A stretch of DNA of 64,000 bases from Thalassospira xiamenensis M-5 = DSM 17429. GTDB lineage: Bacteria > Pseudomonadota > Alphaproteobacteria > Rhodospirillales > Thalassospiraceae. The translations under genes and the position numbers were made by a program. Where the stretch lies: NCBI RefSeq assembly GCF_000300235.2, contig NZ_CP004388.1, positions 1,841,501 through 1,905,500 on the forward strand, in the 5' to 3' direction. This document shows positions 1 through 9,026 of the stretch, in pieces. Under the pieces are notes generated by a model. That model had not been told where the DNA came from. It worked only from the letters and a program-made list of their open reading frames with translations, and searched no databases. How positions within the stretch are numbered: position 1 is the first letter of the stretch; each line of letters starts with the position of its first letter.

Positions 1-531
1 GCCCTGCTTGAAGCCGCCGGTCCGGCGCAGGCAGCATTGCCGAAGCTTAAAAAGCTTGAACTGCCGTTAGGCGGATCTGAGGAATTGCATCGTCTGATCG
101 AAGTTGCCGAACGTATTCTGGCATCCGATCTTGATGCGGCCTTGACCATTGATCCGGTTGAAATGGCTGGTTTCCGGTATCAGACCGGTGTCAGCTTTAC
201 CCTGTTTGCCAAACATGTTCGCGGTGAATTGGGTCGTGGCGGTCGTTATCGTGCGGGTGGTTCGGGCGGCGAGGCCGCAACCGGCATGTCGCTTTTCATG
301 GATACGATTTTGCGCGGCCTTGCCGATGTAAAGCCGGTTGAACGGGTTTATTTGCCGTTAGGCACGCCGCAGCGCGAAGCGCGCCAATTGCGCAAAGACG
401 GCCATTATACTGTGGCGGCACTTGAAGGTGCCGCCGAAGCCAAAACAGAAGATGCGGCGCGCAAGGAAGCACGCCGCATGGGATGCAGTTTCATTTATCT
501 TGGCGGCCAGATCGTGCCGCTGGGTGCGTAA
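1..531 (+). CDS. hisZ: ATP phosphoribosyltransferase regulatory subunit, 3' part
   Basis: HisZ is the histidyl-tRNA-synthetase-like regulatory subunit that activates short-form HisG in the first step of histidine biosynthesis. The frame is open from base 1, so the N-terminal part lies outside the window and the TTG at 37 is internal. What is visible is the end of the class II synthetase-like fold: a segment with IDPVEMAGFRYQTGVSF, a glycine-rich GRGGRYRAGGSGG stretch and a C-terminal tail ending IYLGGQIVPLGA. purA follows 36 bp downstream on the same strand, an arrangement I know from Rhodospirillales, so co-transcription is likely. Assignment rests on these motifs and the purA neighbour. Confidence 0.85.
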   Translation, partial: ALLEAAGPAQAALPKLKKLELPLGGSEELHRLIEVAERILASDLDAALTIDPVEMAGFRYQTGVSFTLFAKHVRGELGRGGRYRAGGSGGEAATGMSLFMDTILRGLADVKPVERVYLPLGTPQREARQLRKDGHYTVAALEGAAEAKTEDAARKEARRMGCSFIYLGGQIVPLGA

Positions 532-567
532 CCCAGAACCATTTCTTATCGCGCAAGGAGTTTTGCG

Positions 568-1863
568 ATGACCAATGTTGCCGTGATCGGTTCCCAATGG
601 GGGGACGAGGGGAAAGGCAAGATCGTCGACTGGCTGTCCGAACGGGCAGACGTCGTTGTGCGTTTCCAGGGCGGTCATAACGCCGGTCATACTTTGGTGA
701 TCGACGGAACGACCTATAAGCTTAGCCTTCTGCCGTCGGGCATTGTTCGCAAGAACAAGTTGTCGGTTATTGGTAATGGCGTTGTCGTTGATCCGTGGGC
801 GCTTCTGACCGAGATTGACCGCCTTAAGGGGCAGGGCGTTGAAATCACGCCGGAAAACCTGCGCGTTGCAGAAAATGCCTGTCTTATTCTGCCGCTGCAC
901 GGCAATCTGGACAAGGCACGCGAAGCCGCGGCAACCGGCAACAACAAGATCGGTACCACCGGTCGCGGGATCGGCCCGGCATATGAAGACCGCGTTGGTC
1001 GCCGTGCGATCCGCGTTGGTGATCTGGCCGATGTCGAGCTTCTTGAAGCCAAGGTCGAAAACCTTCTGACCCATCATAATGCGCTTTTGCGCGGTCTGGG
1101 CCAGCCGGAAGTCGACGGTGCGGAACTGCTTGCGCAGCTTAAGGAAATCGCACCGAAAATCCTGCCGTTCTCGGACACAGTCTGGAAATCGCTTAACCAG
1201 TTCAAGGAAGCCGGTCAGCGTATTCTGTTCGAAGGTGCGCAAGGCACGATGCTGGACATCGACCACGGTACGTATCCGTTTGTGACCTCGTCCAATACGG
1301 TTTCGGGACAGGCTGCAGCCGGTTCTGGTATGGGCCCGTCGGGGGTCGGTTATGTTCTGGGGATTACCAAGGCATACACCACACGTGTCGGCGAAGGCCC
1401 GTTCCCGTCCGAACTGTTTGACGCGGACGGCGAACGTCTTGGTGAACGCGGTCATGAATTTGGTGTTGTTACCGGGCGTAAACGTCGTTGTGGCTGGTTT
1501 GATGCGGCTCTTGTCCGTCAGTCGGTCAAGGTTAACGGCATTACCGGTATTGCATTGACCAAGCTTGATGTTCTTGACGGTTTCAAGGAAATCAAGATCT
1601 GCACCGGCTATGACATTGATGGCAAAATCTATGACCATCTTCCCGCCAACCAGCGTCTTCAGGCCAAAGCCAAACCGGTTTATGAAATCATTGAAGGCTG
1701 GTCTGAAACCACGATGGGCGCGCGCAGCTGGGCTGATCTTCCGGCGGCGGCGATCAAATATGTCCGCCGGATCGAAGAACTGATCGAGGCACCGGTTGCG
1801 TTGCTGTCTACCAGTCCGGAACGTGATGACACCATTCTGGTTCATGACCCGTTCAGTGCATGA
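568..1863 (+). CDS. purA: adenylosuccinate synthetase
   Basis: PurA catalyses GTP-dependent ligation of IMP and aspartate to adenylosuccinate, the first committed step to AMP, in the cytoplasm. The 431-residue product has the usual family length and starts [18 protein letters not shown], with the GDEGKGK loop at residues 12-18, followed by [34 protein letters not shown] and [10 protein letters not shown]. The start at 568 follows a good AAGGAG ribosome binding site. It lies 36 bp after hisZ and is closed by an intrinsic terminator. A long open frame on the opposite strand across this gene is a coding shadow. Confidence 0.98.
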   Translation: MTNVAVIGSQWGDEGKGKIVDWLSERADVVVRFQGGHNAGHTLVIDGTTYKLSLLPSGIVRKNKLSVIGNGVVVDPWALLTEIDRLKGQGVEITPENLRVAENACLILPLHGNLDKAREAAATGNNKIGTTGRGIGPAYEDRVGRRAIRVGDLADVELLEAKVENLLTHHNALLRGLGQPEVDGAELLAQLKEIAPKILPFSDTVWKSLNQFKEAGQRILFEGAQGTMLDIDHGTYPFVTSSNTVSGQAAAGSGMGPSGVGYVLGITKAYTTRVGEGPFPSELFDADGERLGERGHEFGVVTGRKRRCGWFDAALVRQSVKVNGITGIALTKLDVLDGFKEIKICTGYDIDGKIYDHLPANQRLQAKAKPVYEIIEGWSETTMGARSWADLPAAAIKYVRRIEELIEAPVALLSTSPERDDTILVHDPFSA

Positions 1864-1886
1864 TCCCGTGCATGAATGAAAATGCA

Positions 1887-1916
1887 AAAAGCCACCGGTT
1901 TTTCCGGTGGCTTTTT
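1887..1916 (+). terminator. intrinsic terminator after purA
   Basis: A perfect hairpin (AAAGCCACCGG, T5 loop, CCGGTGGCTTT) ends in a T run, 23 bp after the purA stop. It should end the hisZ-purA transcript and isolate the kinase-like gene downstream. Confidence 0.9.
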
Positions 1917-2089
1917 CCGTTTAAGACTAATGATTTGGCAGATCATACCCTTATGCCCCTCTTGGATAACGGCTTGCTCCGTTTTGCTATCGGCAGTATC
2001 GTTTCGGCAGATCAGAGGACGGGCTGAAACTGCTTTCCAGGTAGGGAAGGGCAGGGCACGGATCCTCCAACAAAGAAAAACCGGGGCTC

Positions 2090-4216
2090 ATGGCACAAGA
2101 AGCGGAAATGCAGAAACAGGATGTTTCCGACGGCGCTGACGAACAGGCTGCCGCAGCGGATAATAAAGATACCATGCCTTCCCCTGCAGGTTTGGGCGGC
2201 GAGGACCCAACTGCGTTGGGTAGTGGTGGACGGAGTATCGAGGTTGGTAATTTCCGGGTGTTTTCAGATCTGCGGCTTCCGGAATACGATATGGGAAATT
2301 GCAAGGCCTACGCTGCGGATAACCTGCGCCGTGAAGAAGGTGGCGCCTTTGCTCTTGTAACTGATCCAGCAATACCGACGCGCTACGATCTAATGCGCTT
2401 TTTGACCGGTGTCCATATCGGCGGGCAGATTGATCTTCTTGATCACGAAATTGCGCCTTGGCCACCGTTTGACCAAAAAACCATGATGCTTTTCTATGAA
2501 AAGCCTGCAGGCGGACGTGTGCTTGTACCGGGTGAAAAACAAAAAAAGATAGATGAGCATGATTTCTCAAAGATTGTAATTGAGCCCCTGCTGAATGTGC
2601 TGCAGGCGGTAGCAGAAAAGGGGCTAACCCATCGTAATATTCGCGCGGACAATCTGTTCTTTGAAGGCCCAATGGCAGAGAAAGTCGTTGTTGGGGATTG
2701 TTGCTCTGCTCCTGGAGGGTTCAACCAGCCTTTAGTCTACGAAACTATATCGCGTATGACAGCTGATCCAGCTGGACGCGGTTTGGGGTCGGTATTGGAT
2801 GACTTGTATGCGCTGGGCATGACAATTGCGGCTCTTGGTATCGGGCACACACCGCTCGAAAAGCTGCGTGAGCAGGACATTATTGATGTCAAACTGTCCA
2901 AAGGTTCTTTCCAAGCTATTGTAATGAATGAAAAACTGCCTCTGGTGTTGATTGAACCCGTGCGCGGTCTTTTGTGTGATGATCCCGAAGAGCGTTGGGG
3001 GTTTTCCGAATTGCATGCTTGGCTTGACGGCAGGCGGGCCAAGCCAGTGCAATCCAACACCGAACGTCGGGCTGCACGCTCCCAAAATATTTCGGGAAAA
3101 GATTATTATACCGCGCGGTCGTTGGCGCAGGGGATTGCAAAAAACTGGATTAATGCACTCGCCCCACTAAAAGATGGAGCCGTTGAAACTTGGTTGCGAC
3201 GTGGGCTGTCAGATAACGACAGGGCCAAGCATATGGCTGAGGCAGCCCGGCAATTGCAATGGGCGGGAGCAGACAAGAGGGCTGCCGAAGATATCCTAGT
3301 CGCTAAATCCATCATTATTCTTGATCCGACCGGAGCTATTCGTTTCAAGGGGTTCTCTGCGATGGTTGACGGGTTGGGGACTATGTTGTCTTACGACGTA
3401 CAGCACGGGCGCGGGCCTCAACGGTTTGCTGATGTGGTAACGCGGGATATCCCTGCTTTCTGGTTCGGGCGACAAGTCGGATATAACCCGGAAGTCCAAA
3501 AATTGCAGCAGGCATATAAGAACCTTAGATACTATGTGCAGCAGCAAAGTGCGGGGTATGGCTATGAGCGCTGCCTTTATGCGATGGTTCGTAACCAGCA
3601 TTGCCTTAGCCCGATGATAGAAAAGAGTTATGTCGTTAACATAGAGCAGCTTTTACCCGCACTGGAAAAAGCTTCGGAATCGTTACCTGATGATGCATGG
3701 CCAATTGATCGGCATATTGCAGCTTTTATTGCAACCCGCCTTGATGACGATGTTGAACCCCAACTTCTGGCGTTGCAAAATCCGTCAGATGAAGTCGAAT
3801 ACAGTCGCGCAATCATTAGCATGCTGGCACTTGTGCAATGGCGGCATGGGCCTGATAATCTGCAAAATCTGTCGCACTGGGTGGCCCGGTTGATGGAACC
3901 CGCGGTCAAGGTGTTTCACAGCAAGGCACGTCGGGAACGTGTTGAACACGAAATTCCGAAACTGGCCAAGCGCGGCAATCTTGTCGAACTTTACAATCTG
4001 ATCAATGACGAACAGGAACGCCGGAAGGATCAGACCGAATTCATCACCGCGGTCGAGGAATATTCCGAAGCAGAAAGCGAGGTTTTTGACCTTGAATCAT
4101 CAGGCCCCGCACGACTTGAACTGGCAGAAAAAGTTGGCCAGCAGGCAGCAGCCTTTGCGTCGACCATGATTGCGCTACTGACGGTTTCGGCGCTATTTCT
4201 GATGCATATGTGGTAG
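2090..4216 (+). CDS. membrane-anchored protein-kinase-fold protein, probable pseudokinase
   Basis: The 708-residue protein has a divergent serine/threonine-kinase-like domain at about residues 50-320. The catalytic-loop counterpart reads HRNIRADNLFF (181-191), so the HRD aspartate is Asn. The DFG position reads VGD (201-203), and I see no clear beta-3 lysine in the AFALV strand. The helix-F signature DLYALGMT (239-246) is intact, which supports the fold. Residues 330-680 are an unrecognised helical region with a charged segment near 640-680. A hydrophobic C-terminus (about 685-708) should be one membrane anchor, leaving the kinase-like part cytoplasmic. Codon use between about 2.3 and 3.7 kb is visibly more AT-rich than in neighbours, which may mean relaxed constraint or transfer. 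The next gene starts 9 bp after the stop, so the two are probably one unit. ATP binding or phosphotransfer is not supported by the residues seen. Confidence 0.7.
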   Translation: MAQEAEMQKQDVSDGADEQAAAADNKDTMPSPAGLGGEDPTALGSGGRSIEVGNFRVFSDLRLPEYDMGNCKAYAADNLRREEGGAFALVTDPAIPTRYDLMRFLTGVHIGGQIDLLDHEIAPWPPFDQKTMMLFYEKPAGGRVLVPGEKQKKIDEHDFSKIVIEPLLNVLQAVAEKGLTHRNIRADNLFFEGPMAEKVVVGDCCSAPGGFNQPLVYETISRMTADPAGRGLGSVLDDLYALGMTIAALGIGHTPLEKLREQDIIDVKLSKGSFQAIVMNEKLPLVLIEPVRGLLCDDPEERWGFSELHAWLDGRRAKPVQSNTERRAARSQNISGKDYYTARSLAQGIAKNWINALAPLKDGAVETWLRRGLSDNDRAKHMAEAARQLQWAGADKRAAEDILVAKSIIILDPTGAIRFKGFSAMVDGLGTMLSYDVQHGRGPQRFADVVTRDIPAFWFGRQVGYNPEVQKLQQAYKNLRYYVQQQSAGYGYERCLYAMVRNQHCLSPMIEKSYVVNIEQLLPALEKASESLPDDAWPIDRHIAAFIATRLDDDVEPQLLALQNPSDEVEYSRAIISMLALVQWRHGPDNLQNLSHWVARLMEPAVKVFHSKARRERVEHEIPKLAKRGNLVELYNLINDEQERRKDQTEFITAVEEYSEAESEVFDLESSGPARLELAEKVGQQAAAFASTMIALLTVSALFLMHMW

Positions 4217-4225
4217 GGGACAGGA

Positions 4226-4702
4226 ATGGCGAGACAATCAGGCGGCCGTAAAAAGAAAAGCGCATTTTCCGGTTTGTCGGTGGTGGCTTCTGCCGTGCTT
4301 TTGTTCATGGTTGCGCTACCGACATTCATTACCCTGGCGGTTGGGCTGTTACCATCAATGGTGGCGTTCATGTTTGACCGCAGTCAGGGGCGCACCATGT
4401 CGCGCTGCATTTTTGGTCTGAATTTTTCAGGGGTTGCGCCCTATATCATGGAAATCTGGCAGCAGGGCGGGCAGACGGCCAGTGTGGCAACTCAGGAAAT
4501 TTTCCAACCCGTTGCCCTGTCGATCATGTATGGCTCGGCCGGTCTTGGATGGCTTTTGTATCTGGCGATGCCACCGATTGTCGCCAATGTGCTTAATCTT
4601 TCGGCCCAGCGCCGTGTTTCTGAATTGCGTAAAAGGCAGCGTGGTTTGATCAAAACCTGGGGCGACAGCCTGATCAAGGAAATCGACCGTTCAGGCAGTT
4701 AA
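4226..4702 (+). CDS. small polytopic membrane protein, partner of the kinase-like protein
   Basis: A 158-residue protein I do not recognise. A basic N-terminus (RQSGGRKKK) precedes a long hydrophobic stretch (about residues 17-50, probably two helices) and a third hydrophobic segment at about 105-130, followed by a basic C-terminal tail rich in Arg, Lys and Gln. Its start is 9 bp after the kinase-like gene, whose own C-terminus is a membrane helix, so the two products may form one membrane complex. That is inference from position only. Confidence 0.65.
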   Translation: MARQSGGRKKKSAFSGLSVVASAVLLFMVALPTFITLAVGLLPSMVAFMFDRSQGRTMSRCIFGLNFSGVAPYIMEIWQQGGQTASVATQEIFQPVALSIMYGSAGLGWLLYLAMPPIVANVLNLSAQRRVSELRKRQRGLIKTWGDSLIKEIDRSGS

Positions 4703-4733
4703 TCCGCAACCTAATCTCAAACCATCGACCAAT

Positions 4734-4763
4734 AAAAAAAGCGGCGGACAATTTGTCCGCCGC
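4734..4763 (-). terminator. intrinsic terminator of rpoH
   Basis: An 11-bp perfect inverted repeat (GCGGCGGACAA / TTGTCCGCCGC) with a one-base centre is flanked by seven A on the plus strand. Read on the minus strand this is a GC-rich hairpin followed by a U run, 38 bp past the rpoH stop. The stem may also slow plus-strand transcripts. Confidence 0.88.
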
Positions 4764-4800
4764 AGTCATGTTGGTTGGTTAACGAGGGTAAGCAAGGCAC

Positions 4801-5667
4801 TCACATCGGCAGATCGGTGTGGATCGATTTGCGTACTTTTTCAAAGGCCCGAACTTCAATCTGACGAATGCGTTCGCGCGATATTCCGTATGCAACGCTG
4901 AGATTTTCAAGCGTTACAGGTGAATCGAGCAGGCGGCGCTGGGTCAGGATGTCACGTTCACGTGCATTCAGGTGTGACATCGCACTTTTCAGCAGATTCA
5001 TGCGCTGGACAAATTCCTCGCGCTTGCCATACAGGGTTTCCTGATCTTCATCTTCGCTTTCGATCCAGTCGACCCATTCACCGTCACCATCAATACGCAC
5101 TGGCGCATTCAATGAGTGATCCGGCCCAGCGAGACGACGGTTCATCATGATCACGTCATCTTCGGTGACGTTAAGTTTTGTGGCGATGAATTCGACCTGT
5201 TCCGGTCGCAGATCGCCTTCGTCAATCGCCTGCATCTGGCTTTTGAGTTTCCGAAGATTGAAGAAAAGTTTTTTCTGGGCGGCAGTGGTACCCATTTTCA
5301 CCAGCGACCAGGAATGCAGGATATATTCCTGAATTGCGGCGCGGATCCACCACATCGCATAAGTCGCAAGGCGGAAACCTTTGTCCGGGTCAAAGCGCTT
5401 GACCGATTGAAGCAGGCCTACATTACCTTCGGAGATCAGTTCGTTTATCGGAAGTCCATAACCGCGATAGCTCATGGCTATCTTGGCAACCAGCCGCAAA
5501 TGACTTGTAATCAGCTTTTCTGCGGCAGTTGCATCATCATTGTCACGGAATTCACATGCAAACGTCGTTTCCTGTTCAGGTGTAAGCATGGGGTAACGGC
5601 GGATGCGCTGCAAATAGACTGTCAGACCATCTTGGGAGATGATTGGAAGTGCATTTCCCTGTTTCAT
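4801..5667 (-). CDS. rpoH: RNA polymerase heat-shock sigma factor sigma-32
   Basis: RpoH directs RNA polymerase to heat-shock promoters. The 288-residue product has region 1.2/2 (GLTVYLQRIRRYPMLTPEQE), the region 2 core (ISEGNVGLLQSVKRFDPDKG then LATYAMWWIRAAIQEYI), the RpoH-specific box QKKLFFNLRKLK, and region 4 (GISRERIRQIEVRAFEKVR). The length fits the family. It lies 111 bp downstream of rluD on the minus strand with its own sigma-70-like promoter in that gap, so it can be expressed apart from rluD. Many alphaproteobacteria carry two rpoH paralogues and I cannot tell which this is. Confidence 0.96.
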   Translation of the reverse strand: MKQGNALPIISQDGLTVYLQRIRRYPMLTPEQETTFACEFRDNDDATAAEKLITSHLRLVAKIAMSYRGYGLPINELISEGNVGLLQSVKRFDPDKGFRLATYAMWWIRAAIQEYILHSWSLVKMGTTAAQKKLFFNLRKLKSQMQAIDEGDLRPEQVEFIATKLNVTEDDVIMMNRRLAGPDHSLNAPVRIDGDGEWVDWIESEDEDQETLYGKREEFVQRMNLLKSAMSHLNARERDILTQRRLLDSPVTLENLSVAYGISRERIRQIEVRAFEKVRKSIHTDLPM

Positions 5668-5725
5668 TGAAGCCTCCCGTTGCGCTTCGTATAAAGTGCG
5701 GTTTATCCCCTAGCACTTATTGAAA

Positions 5726-5754
5726 GGTATACGGGAGTATTAGGTGTCGTCAAT
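5726..5754 (-). promoter_or_regulatory. sigma-70-type promoter for rpoH
   Basis: On the minus strand TTGACG (5754-5749) and TATACC (5731-5726) are separated by exactly 17 bp, about 60 bp upstream of the rpoH start codon. This is a near-consensus housekeeping promoter. I did not find a clear sigma-32 promoter in the same gap. Confidence 0.65.
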
Positions 5755-5778
5755 AAAAATTAGACCAAAAAGGTTAGG

Positions 5779-6780
5779 TCAAACTATCCCAATGGGTAGG
5801 TCTAGGCAGGTGATGAGTTCCTGTAGGTCTTCCGGGAGGGGGGCTTTGGTGAGGACGTAATTCCCTGTTTTTGGGTGTAAAAATCCCAGTGTTCTGGCAT
5901 GTAGCGCCTGTTTTTCAAAGCCCGTCAGGACCTCGTGCACATGCTTGCTGAACTTCTGGGTAAGTTTGCTTCTACCGTAAACTGGATCACATATAAGTGA
6001 GTGACCAAGATGGGTCATGTGAACGCGAATTTGATGTGTTCTGCCAGTCAAAAGCCTGCATTCAACAAGAGATGCCAACGAGTCGTCGCGTTTTGCCAAA
6101 ACCTTGTAACGCGTAAGGGCCGGTTTTCCCCCATTTCGAAGTACCGCCATCTTCTTTCTATTGCGCGGGCTTCGGCCGATATTTCCCTCTATGACGCCTT
6201 CGATTTGGCGCGGGACACCCCAAACAACGGCGATATAAGCGCGTTCGATATTTTCCTTATCCTCGGAAAACAGGGTCGAAAGTGCCCGATGGGTTGCATC
6301 GTTCTTCGCGACCACCATTGCCCCACTGGTGTCTTTGTCGAGCCGGTGCACGATACCCGGGCGCTTCACGCCGCCGATCCCCGACAGGCTGTCACCACAA
6401 TGGGCCAGCAAAGCATTGACCAATGTACCGCTTTCATTGCCCGCAGCAGGATGAACAACCATCCCGGCGGGTTTATTGATCACCAGCAGATCGTCGTCTT
6501 CATAAAGGATATCGAGCGCGATTTTTTCGGCGATTGGGTCGGCCGCCACTGCGGGTGGGATTTCAAGCGCAAAGCGGTCGCCACTTTTTACCTTGTATGA
6601 CATCTTGGCGATCGGCGTGTCATTCAGCAGCAGATGTCCGTTCTCAATCAGGCTTTTGATGCGCGAACGGGATTGCTCGGGCCATGCGGTTGCCAGAACC
6701 TTGTCGAGCCGCGCTCCCTCGTCAGCGGGAGAGGCAATATATTCAAGATGTTCGGTGTTCAAGCCGCTTTCCATATTCAT
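5779..6780 (-). CDS. rluD: 23S rRNA pseudouridine synthase, RluD type
   Basis: The enzyme isomerises uridines in helix 69 of 23S rRNA (positions 1911, 1915 and 1917 in E. coli). The 333-residue protein has an N-terminal S4 RNA-binding domain (residues 22-65, RLDKVLATAWPEQSRSRIK) and the RluA-family catalytic domain with HRLDKDTSG at 145-153; Asp148 is the expected catalytic residue. RTHQIRVHM and a GHSLICDPVYG block follow in the expected order. rpoH is 111 bp downstream on the same strand. The symbol rluD rather than rluC rests on the helix-69-type architecture and length and is not certain. Confidence 0.9.
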   Translation of the reverse strand: MNMESGLNTEHLEYIASPADEGARLDKVLATAWPEQSRSRIKSLIENGHLLLNDTPIAKMSYKVKSGDRFALEIPPAVAADPIAEKIALDILYEDDDLLVINKPAGMVVHPAAGNESGTLVNALLAHCGDSLSGIGGVKRPGIVHRLDKDTSGAMVVAKNDATHRALSTLFSEDKENIERAYIAVVWGVPRQIEGVIEGNIGRSPRNRKKMAVLRNGGKPALTRYKVLAKRDDSLASLVECRLLTGRTHQIRVHMTHLGHSLICDPVYGRSKLTQKFSKHVHEVLTGFEKQALHARTLGFLHPKTGNYVLTKAPLPEDLQELITCLDLPIGIV

Positions 6781-6987
6781 ATCTGCTGCTATTCTGGCCT
6801 GCTATGACCGTCACTGTCCGTTAAAGGGCGGTTTTAATCGCTTACTGATGAAATGCAATCCCGCTTTGCAAACTTGCAATTGGCTTCTCTTGTCGCTATG
6901 GCCTTCAATATCGTCCTGTCAGGCCTGTTGTGATCTTAGCGTGACGCAAGACAGGGGCATTCTATCAACTTATCAATCGGAAATGTG

Positions 6988-7353
6988 ATGCGCGTTATCA
7001 AGATTCTGGTCGCTTTTATGGGAGTGCTGATCGTTGCGGGCGTCGCACTTGTGGTTTATGGCCTGTCGCGTCAGGAAGATGGCAGCGTTGCATCCGATGG
7101 GCCTGAGCTATCCGCGCCGATTGCGGGGCAGTTTGAGACGCCAACAGATACAGGCCCACGATCCGCAACACAGATCGCACCGTTCGGAACGATCAATGTT
7201 GATTTGGCACCGGGGGAGACCTTGGTTGATTTTTCCCGTCAGGGAACAGAGGCAACTCTTCGTCTTGAGGGACGCCAAGGAAGCCGTCTGGTGATTGTTT
7301 CTTTGCGTGACGGCGCTATTCTTGGGCAGATTTTACTGGTGGAGCCGCAATAA
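6988..7353 (+). CDS. single-pass membrane protein, small conserved alphaproteobacterial family
   Basis: A protein of about 121 residues with one N-terminal membrane helix (residues 3-27) and a periplasmic or soluble domain of about 90 residues rich in beta-forming sequence (ETLVDFSRQGTEATLRLEG...SRLVIVSLRDGAILGQI). A GTG at 6985 directly precedes the ATG at 6988; both are in frame and the ATG is preferred. It resembles the short DUF6476-type proteins encoded beside rluD in other alphaproteobacteria, an assignment made from memory of that family and not certain. The JAMM peptidase starts 26 bp downstream. Confidence 0.65.
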   Translation: MRVIKILVAFMGVLIVAGVALVVYGLSRQEDGSVASDGPELSAPIAGQFETPTDTGPRSATQIAPFGTINVDLAPGETLVDFSRQGTEATLRLEGRQGSRLVIVSLRDGAILGQILLVEPQ

Positions 7354-7379
7354 GCACCGCTTGAACTGATGGTGGTTTG

Positions 7380-7832
7380 ATGATCGACGCGGGTAAAATC
7401 ATAAAACTGCGGACAGGTTTGCTGGCAGAGATTTCAGATATCGCAGCTGCGGCATGGCCGGAGGAATGCTGTGGTCTATTGATTGCCGACGCGGAAAGTC
7501 CCGAAGTTATTCTGCGTTTTGTTGCAGCACGCAATGCCGCCATCGATCGCCAAAAAACATTCGAAATTGATCCGCACGTTCTGATTGCGACGCATCGATC
7601 GGTTCGGCAACGCGGAGAGGCGATTATCGGATGCTATCATTCACATCCGAATGGCGATTGCCAGCCATCGAAAACCGATTTGTCCCGCGCCGAAGAAGCC
7701 GGTTTTCTGTGGCTGATTTTCGCCACCGGCAAAAACGGCGTTGATGAATGGAAGCTATATCGCCGGATGCCGGAACGTGCCGATGACACAGCACCGCGTT
7801 ATTTCAAAACTTGTGAGATCGTCGAGCCCTGA
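7380..7832 (+). CDS. JAMM/MPN+ family (M67) metalloprotease or deconjugase
   Basis: Stand-alone prokaryotic JAMM proteins are zinc peptidases, some acting on ubiquitin-like sulphur carriers or cysteine-biosynthesis carrier proteins. Here the full motif is present: Glu28/29 in WPEECCGLL, HSHP with His87 and His89, Ser97 and Asp100 in CQPSKTD, so the enzyme should be active. At 150 residues it is only the MPN core. I chose the ATG at 7380 over the TTG three bases upstream. It ends one base before the convergent glycosyltransferase gene. No ThiS/MoaD-like or E1-like gene is nearby to suggest the substrate. Confidence 0.85.
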   Translation: MIDAGKIIKLRTGLLAEISDIAAAAWPEECCGLLIADAESPEVILRFVAARNAAIDRQKTFEIDPHVLIATHRSVRQRGEAIIGCYHSHPNGDCQPSKTDLSRAEEAGFLWLIFATGKNGVDEWKLYRRMPERADDTAPRYFKTCEIVEP

Positions 7833-9026
7833 TCATTGCTTTGCCATGCGTTCGATCAGGCCAGTCTGCTTTGCAAGTGATTGTTGAAGCGCGAAGTTTT
7901 GCGTGATTGTCCGGCGCGCCAGCTGGCGTATTTCGCGAAGCCGGTCAGGATTGGCCAATGCTTCGGCCATTGTGCTGGCAAGCTGGTCTTCATTCCAGAA
8001 GCCACACATTAATCCATTCCTGCCATGACGAATGATATCGCGGCAGGGGCCCGTGTCCGATGCGATCACCGGCGTTCCGCATGCCATGGCTTCAAGTACC
8101 GACCATGACAAAACAAACGGATATGTCAGATAGACATGGGCCGAACTGATCTGAAACAGACGGATCAGCTGATCGTGGGGGATTTGCCCTAGAAAGACGA
8201 TGCGAGAGGGATCCATACCGGTTTCAGCCATCATCGCATCACGCCATTTCTGGCCGTCGGCGCGCGGCGTTCCATAACTGACGCCATCCCCCCCGGCGAT
8301 GACAAAGGTTACATCGGGGTTGTGCCGGGCCAGCTTGGCAGCGGCACGCATGAATTGTGGAAAGCCGCGATAGGGTTCGAGATCGCGTGCAACATAGGTC
8401 ACTATCGGATCGCCATGTCGCAGCACACGACCGTCGGGCAGGCGAAGCAGTGCCTTGTCGTCCGGACGGCAACGATGGATATCGATGCCATCGTGGCAAA
8501 TACCGATCTTGTTATGGAAGCTTTGCGGAAAGGCGGCTTTCTGCCATGCCGTGGGGCTGATCCCGGTGTCTATTGCTTCCAGACTTGAAAGCTGTGCAAT
8601 GTTGCGCAGCCGAAGTTGTGTGCGTTTGGCCAAGGTCACCGTTTCTGTCGGGTCAAAGCCGACATCGCGACCTTCGGCGTGGTAAAAATGTTCGCAATAG
8701 CCAACCAGTGGTGTTTTGCGCAGGACATCGCGCGCAAACATCATGCTGCCCCAGCCGATATGCCCGTAAACGATGTCGGGTGGGCCTTCCTGTGCGACGA
8801 GTGAATCAAGTGTTGTCGCCGCATGCATGCCGATCTGCTGGTGATATTGTGGAAATGGGGTCGCAGGCGGTGGCGGAGTTGCCCGCTGACGCAGGACGCG
8901 AATGCCGGGAAGCTGTACGTTCATTGCTTCGCAAAGGAAGGAAACCTGCCATCCGGCATTTGCCAGATGACAGGCCAGGTGAACAAATTGTCCCGGTCCA
9001 TGGCGGTGGACAAAGACAATTTTCAT
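7833..9026 (-). CDS. glycosyltransferase family 4
   Basis: A 397-residue GT-B enzyme that should transfer a sugar from a nucleotide-sugar donor, probably in surface polysaccharide assembly. The N-terminal half begins MKIVFVHRHGPGQFVHLACHL with a Rossmann start; the donor-binding half has VTYVARDLEPYRGFPQFMRAA and the E-x7-E region SVLEAMACGTPVIASD. Its ATG overlaps the stop of the upstream MarR-type regulator (ATGA), so the two are translationally coupled. Substrate and linkage are unknown. It points away from the secretion and glycan operon that starts at 9.85 kb but probably belongs to the same region. Confidence 0.88.
   Translation of the reverse strand: MKIVFVHRHGPGQFVHLACHLANAGWQVSFLCEAMNVQLPGIRVLRQRATPPPPATPFPQYHQQIGMHAATTLDSLVAQEGPPDIVYGHIGWGSMMFARDVLRKTPLVGYCEHFYHAEGRDVGFDPTETVTLAKRTQLRLRNIAQLSSLEAIDTGISPTAWQKAAFPQSFHNKIGICHDGIDIHRCRPDDKALLRLPDGRVLRHGDPIVTYVARDLEPYRGFPQFMRAAAKLARHNPDVTFVIAGGDGVSYGTPRADGQKWRDAMMAETGMDPSRIVFLGQIPHDQLIRLFQISSAHVYLTYPFVLSWSVLEAMACGTPVIASDTGPCRDIIRHGRNGLMCGFWNEDQLASTMAEALANPDRLREIRQLARRTITQNFALQQSLAKQTGLIERMAKQ

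Noticed and set aside
358-1887. A 509-codon open frame on the minus strand opposite hisZ/purA
   Set aside because: It is antisense to the clearly conserved purA gene, its translation has no domain pattern, and its ends do not fit promoter or ribosome binding signals. Codon bias of purA explains it.
5116-5670. A 184-codon plus-strand frame opposite rpoH
   Set aside because: Antisense to conserved sigma-factor regions; no independent evidence.
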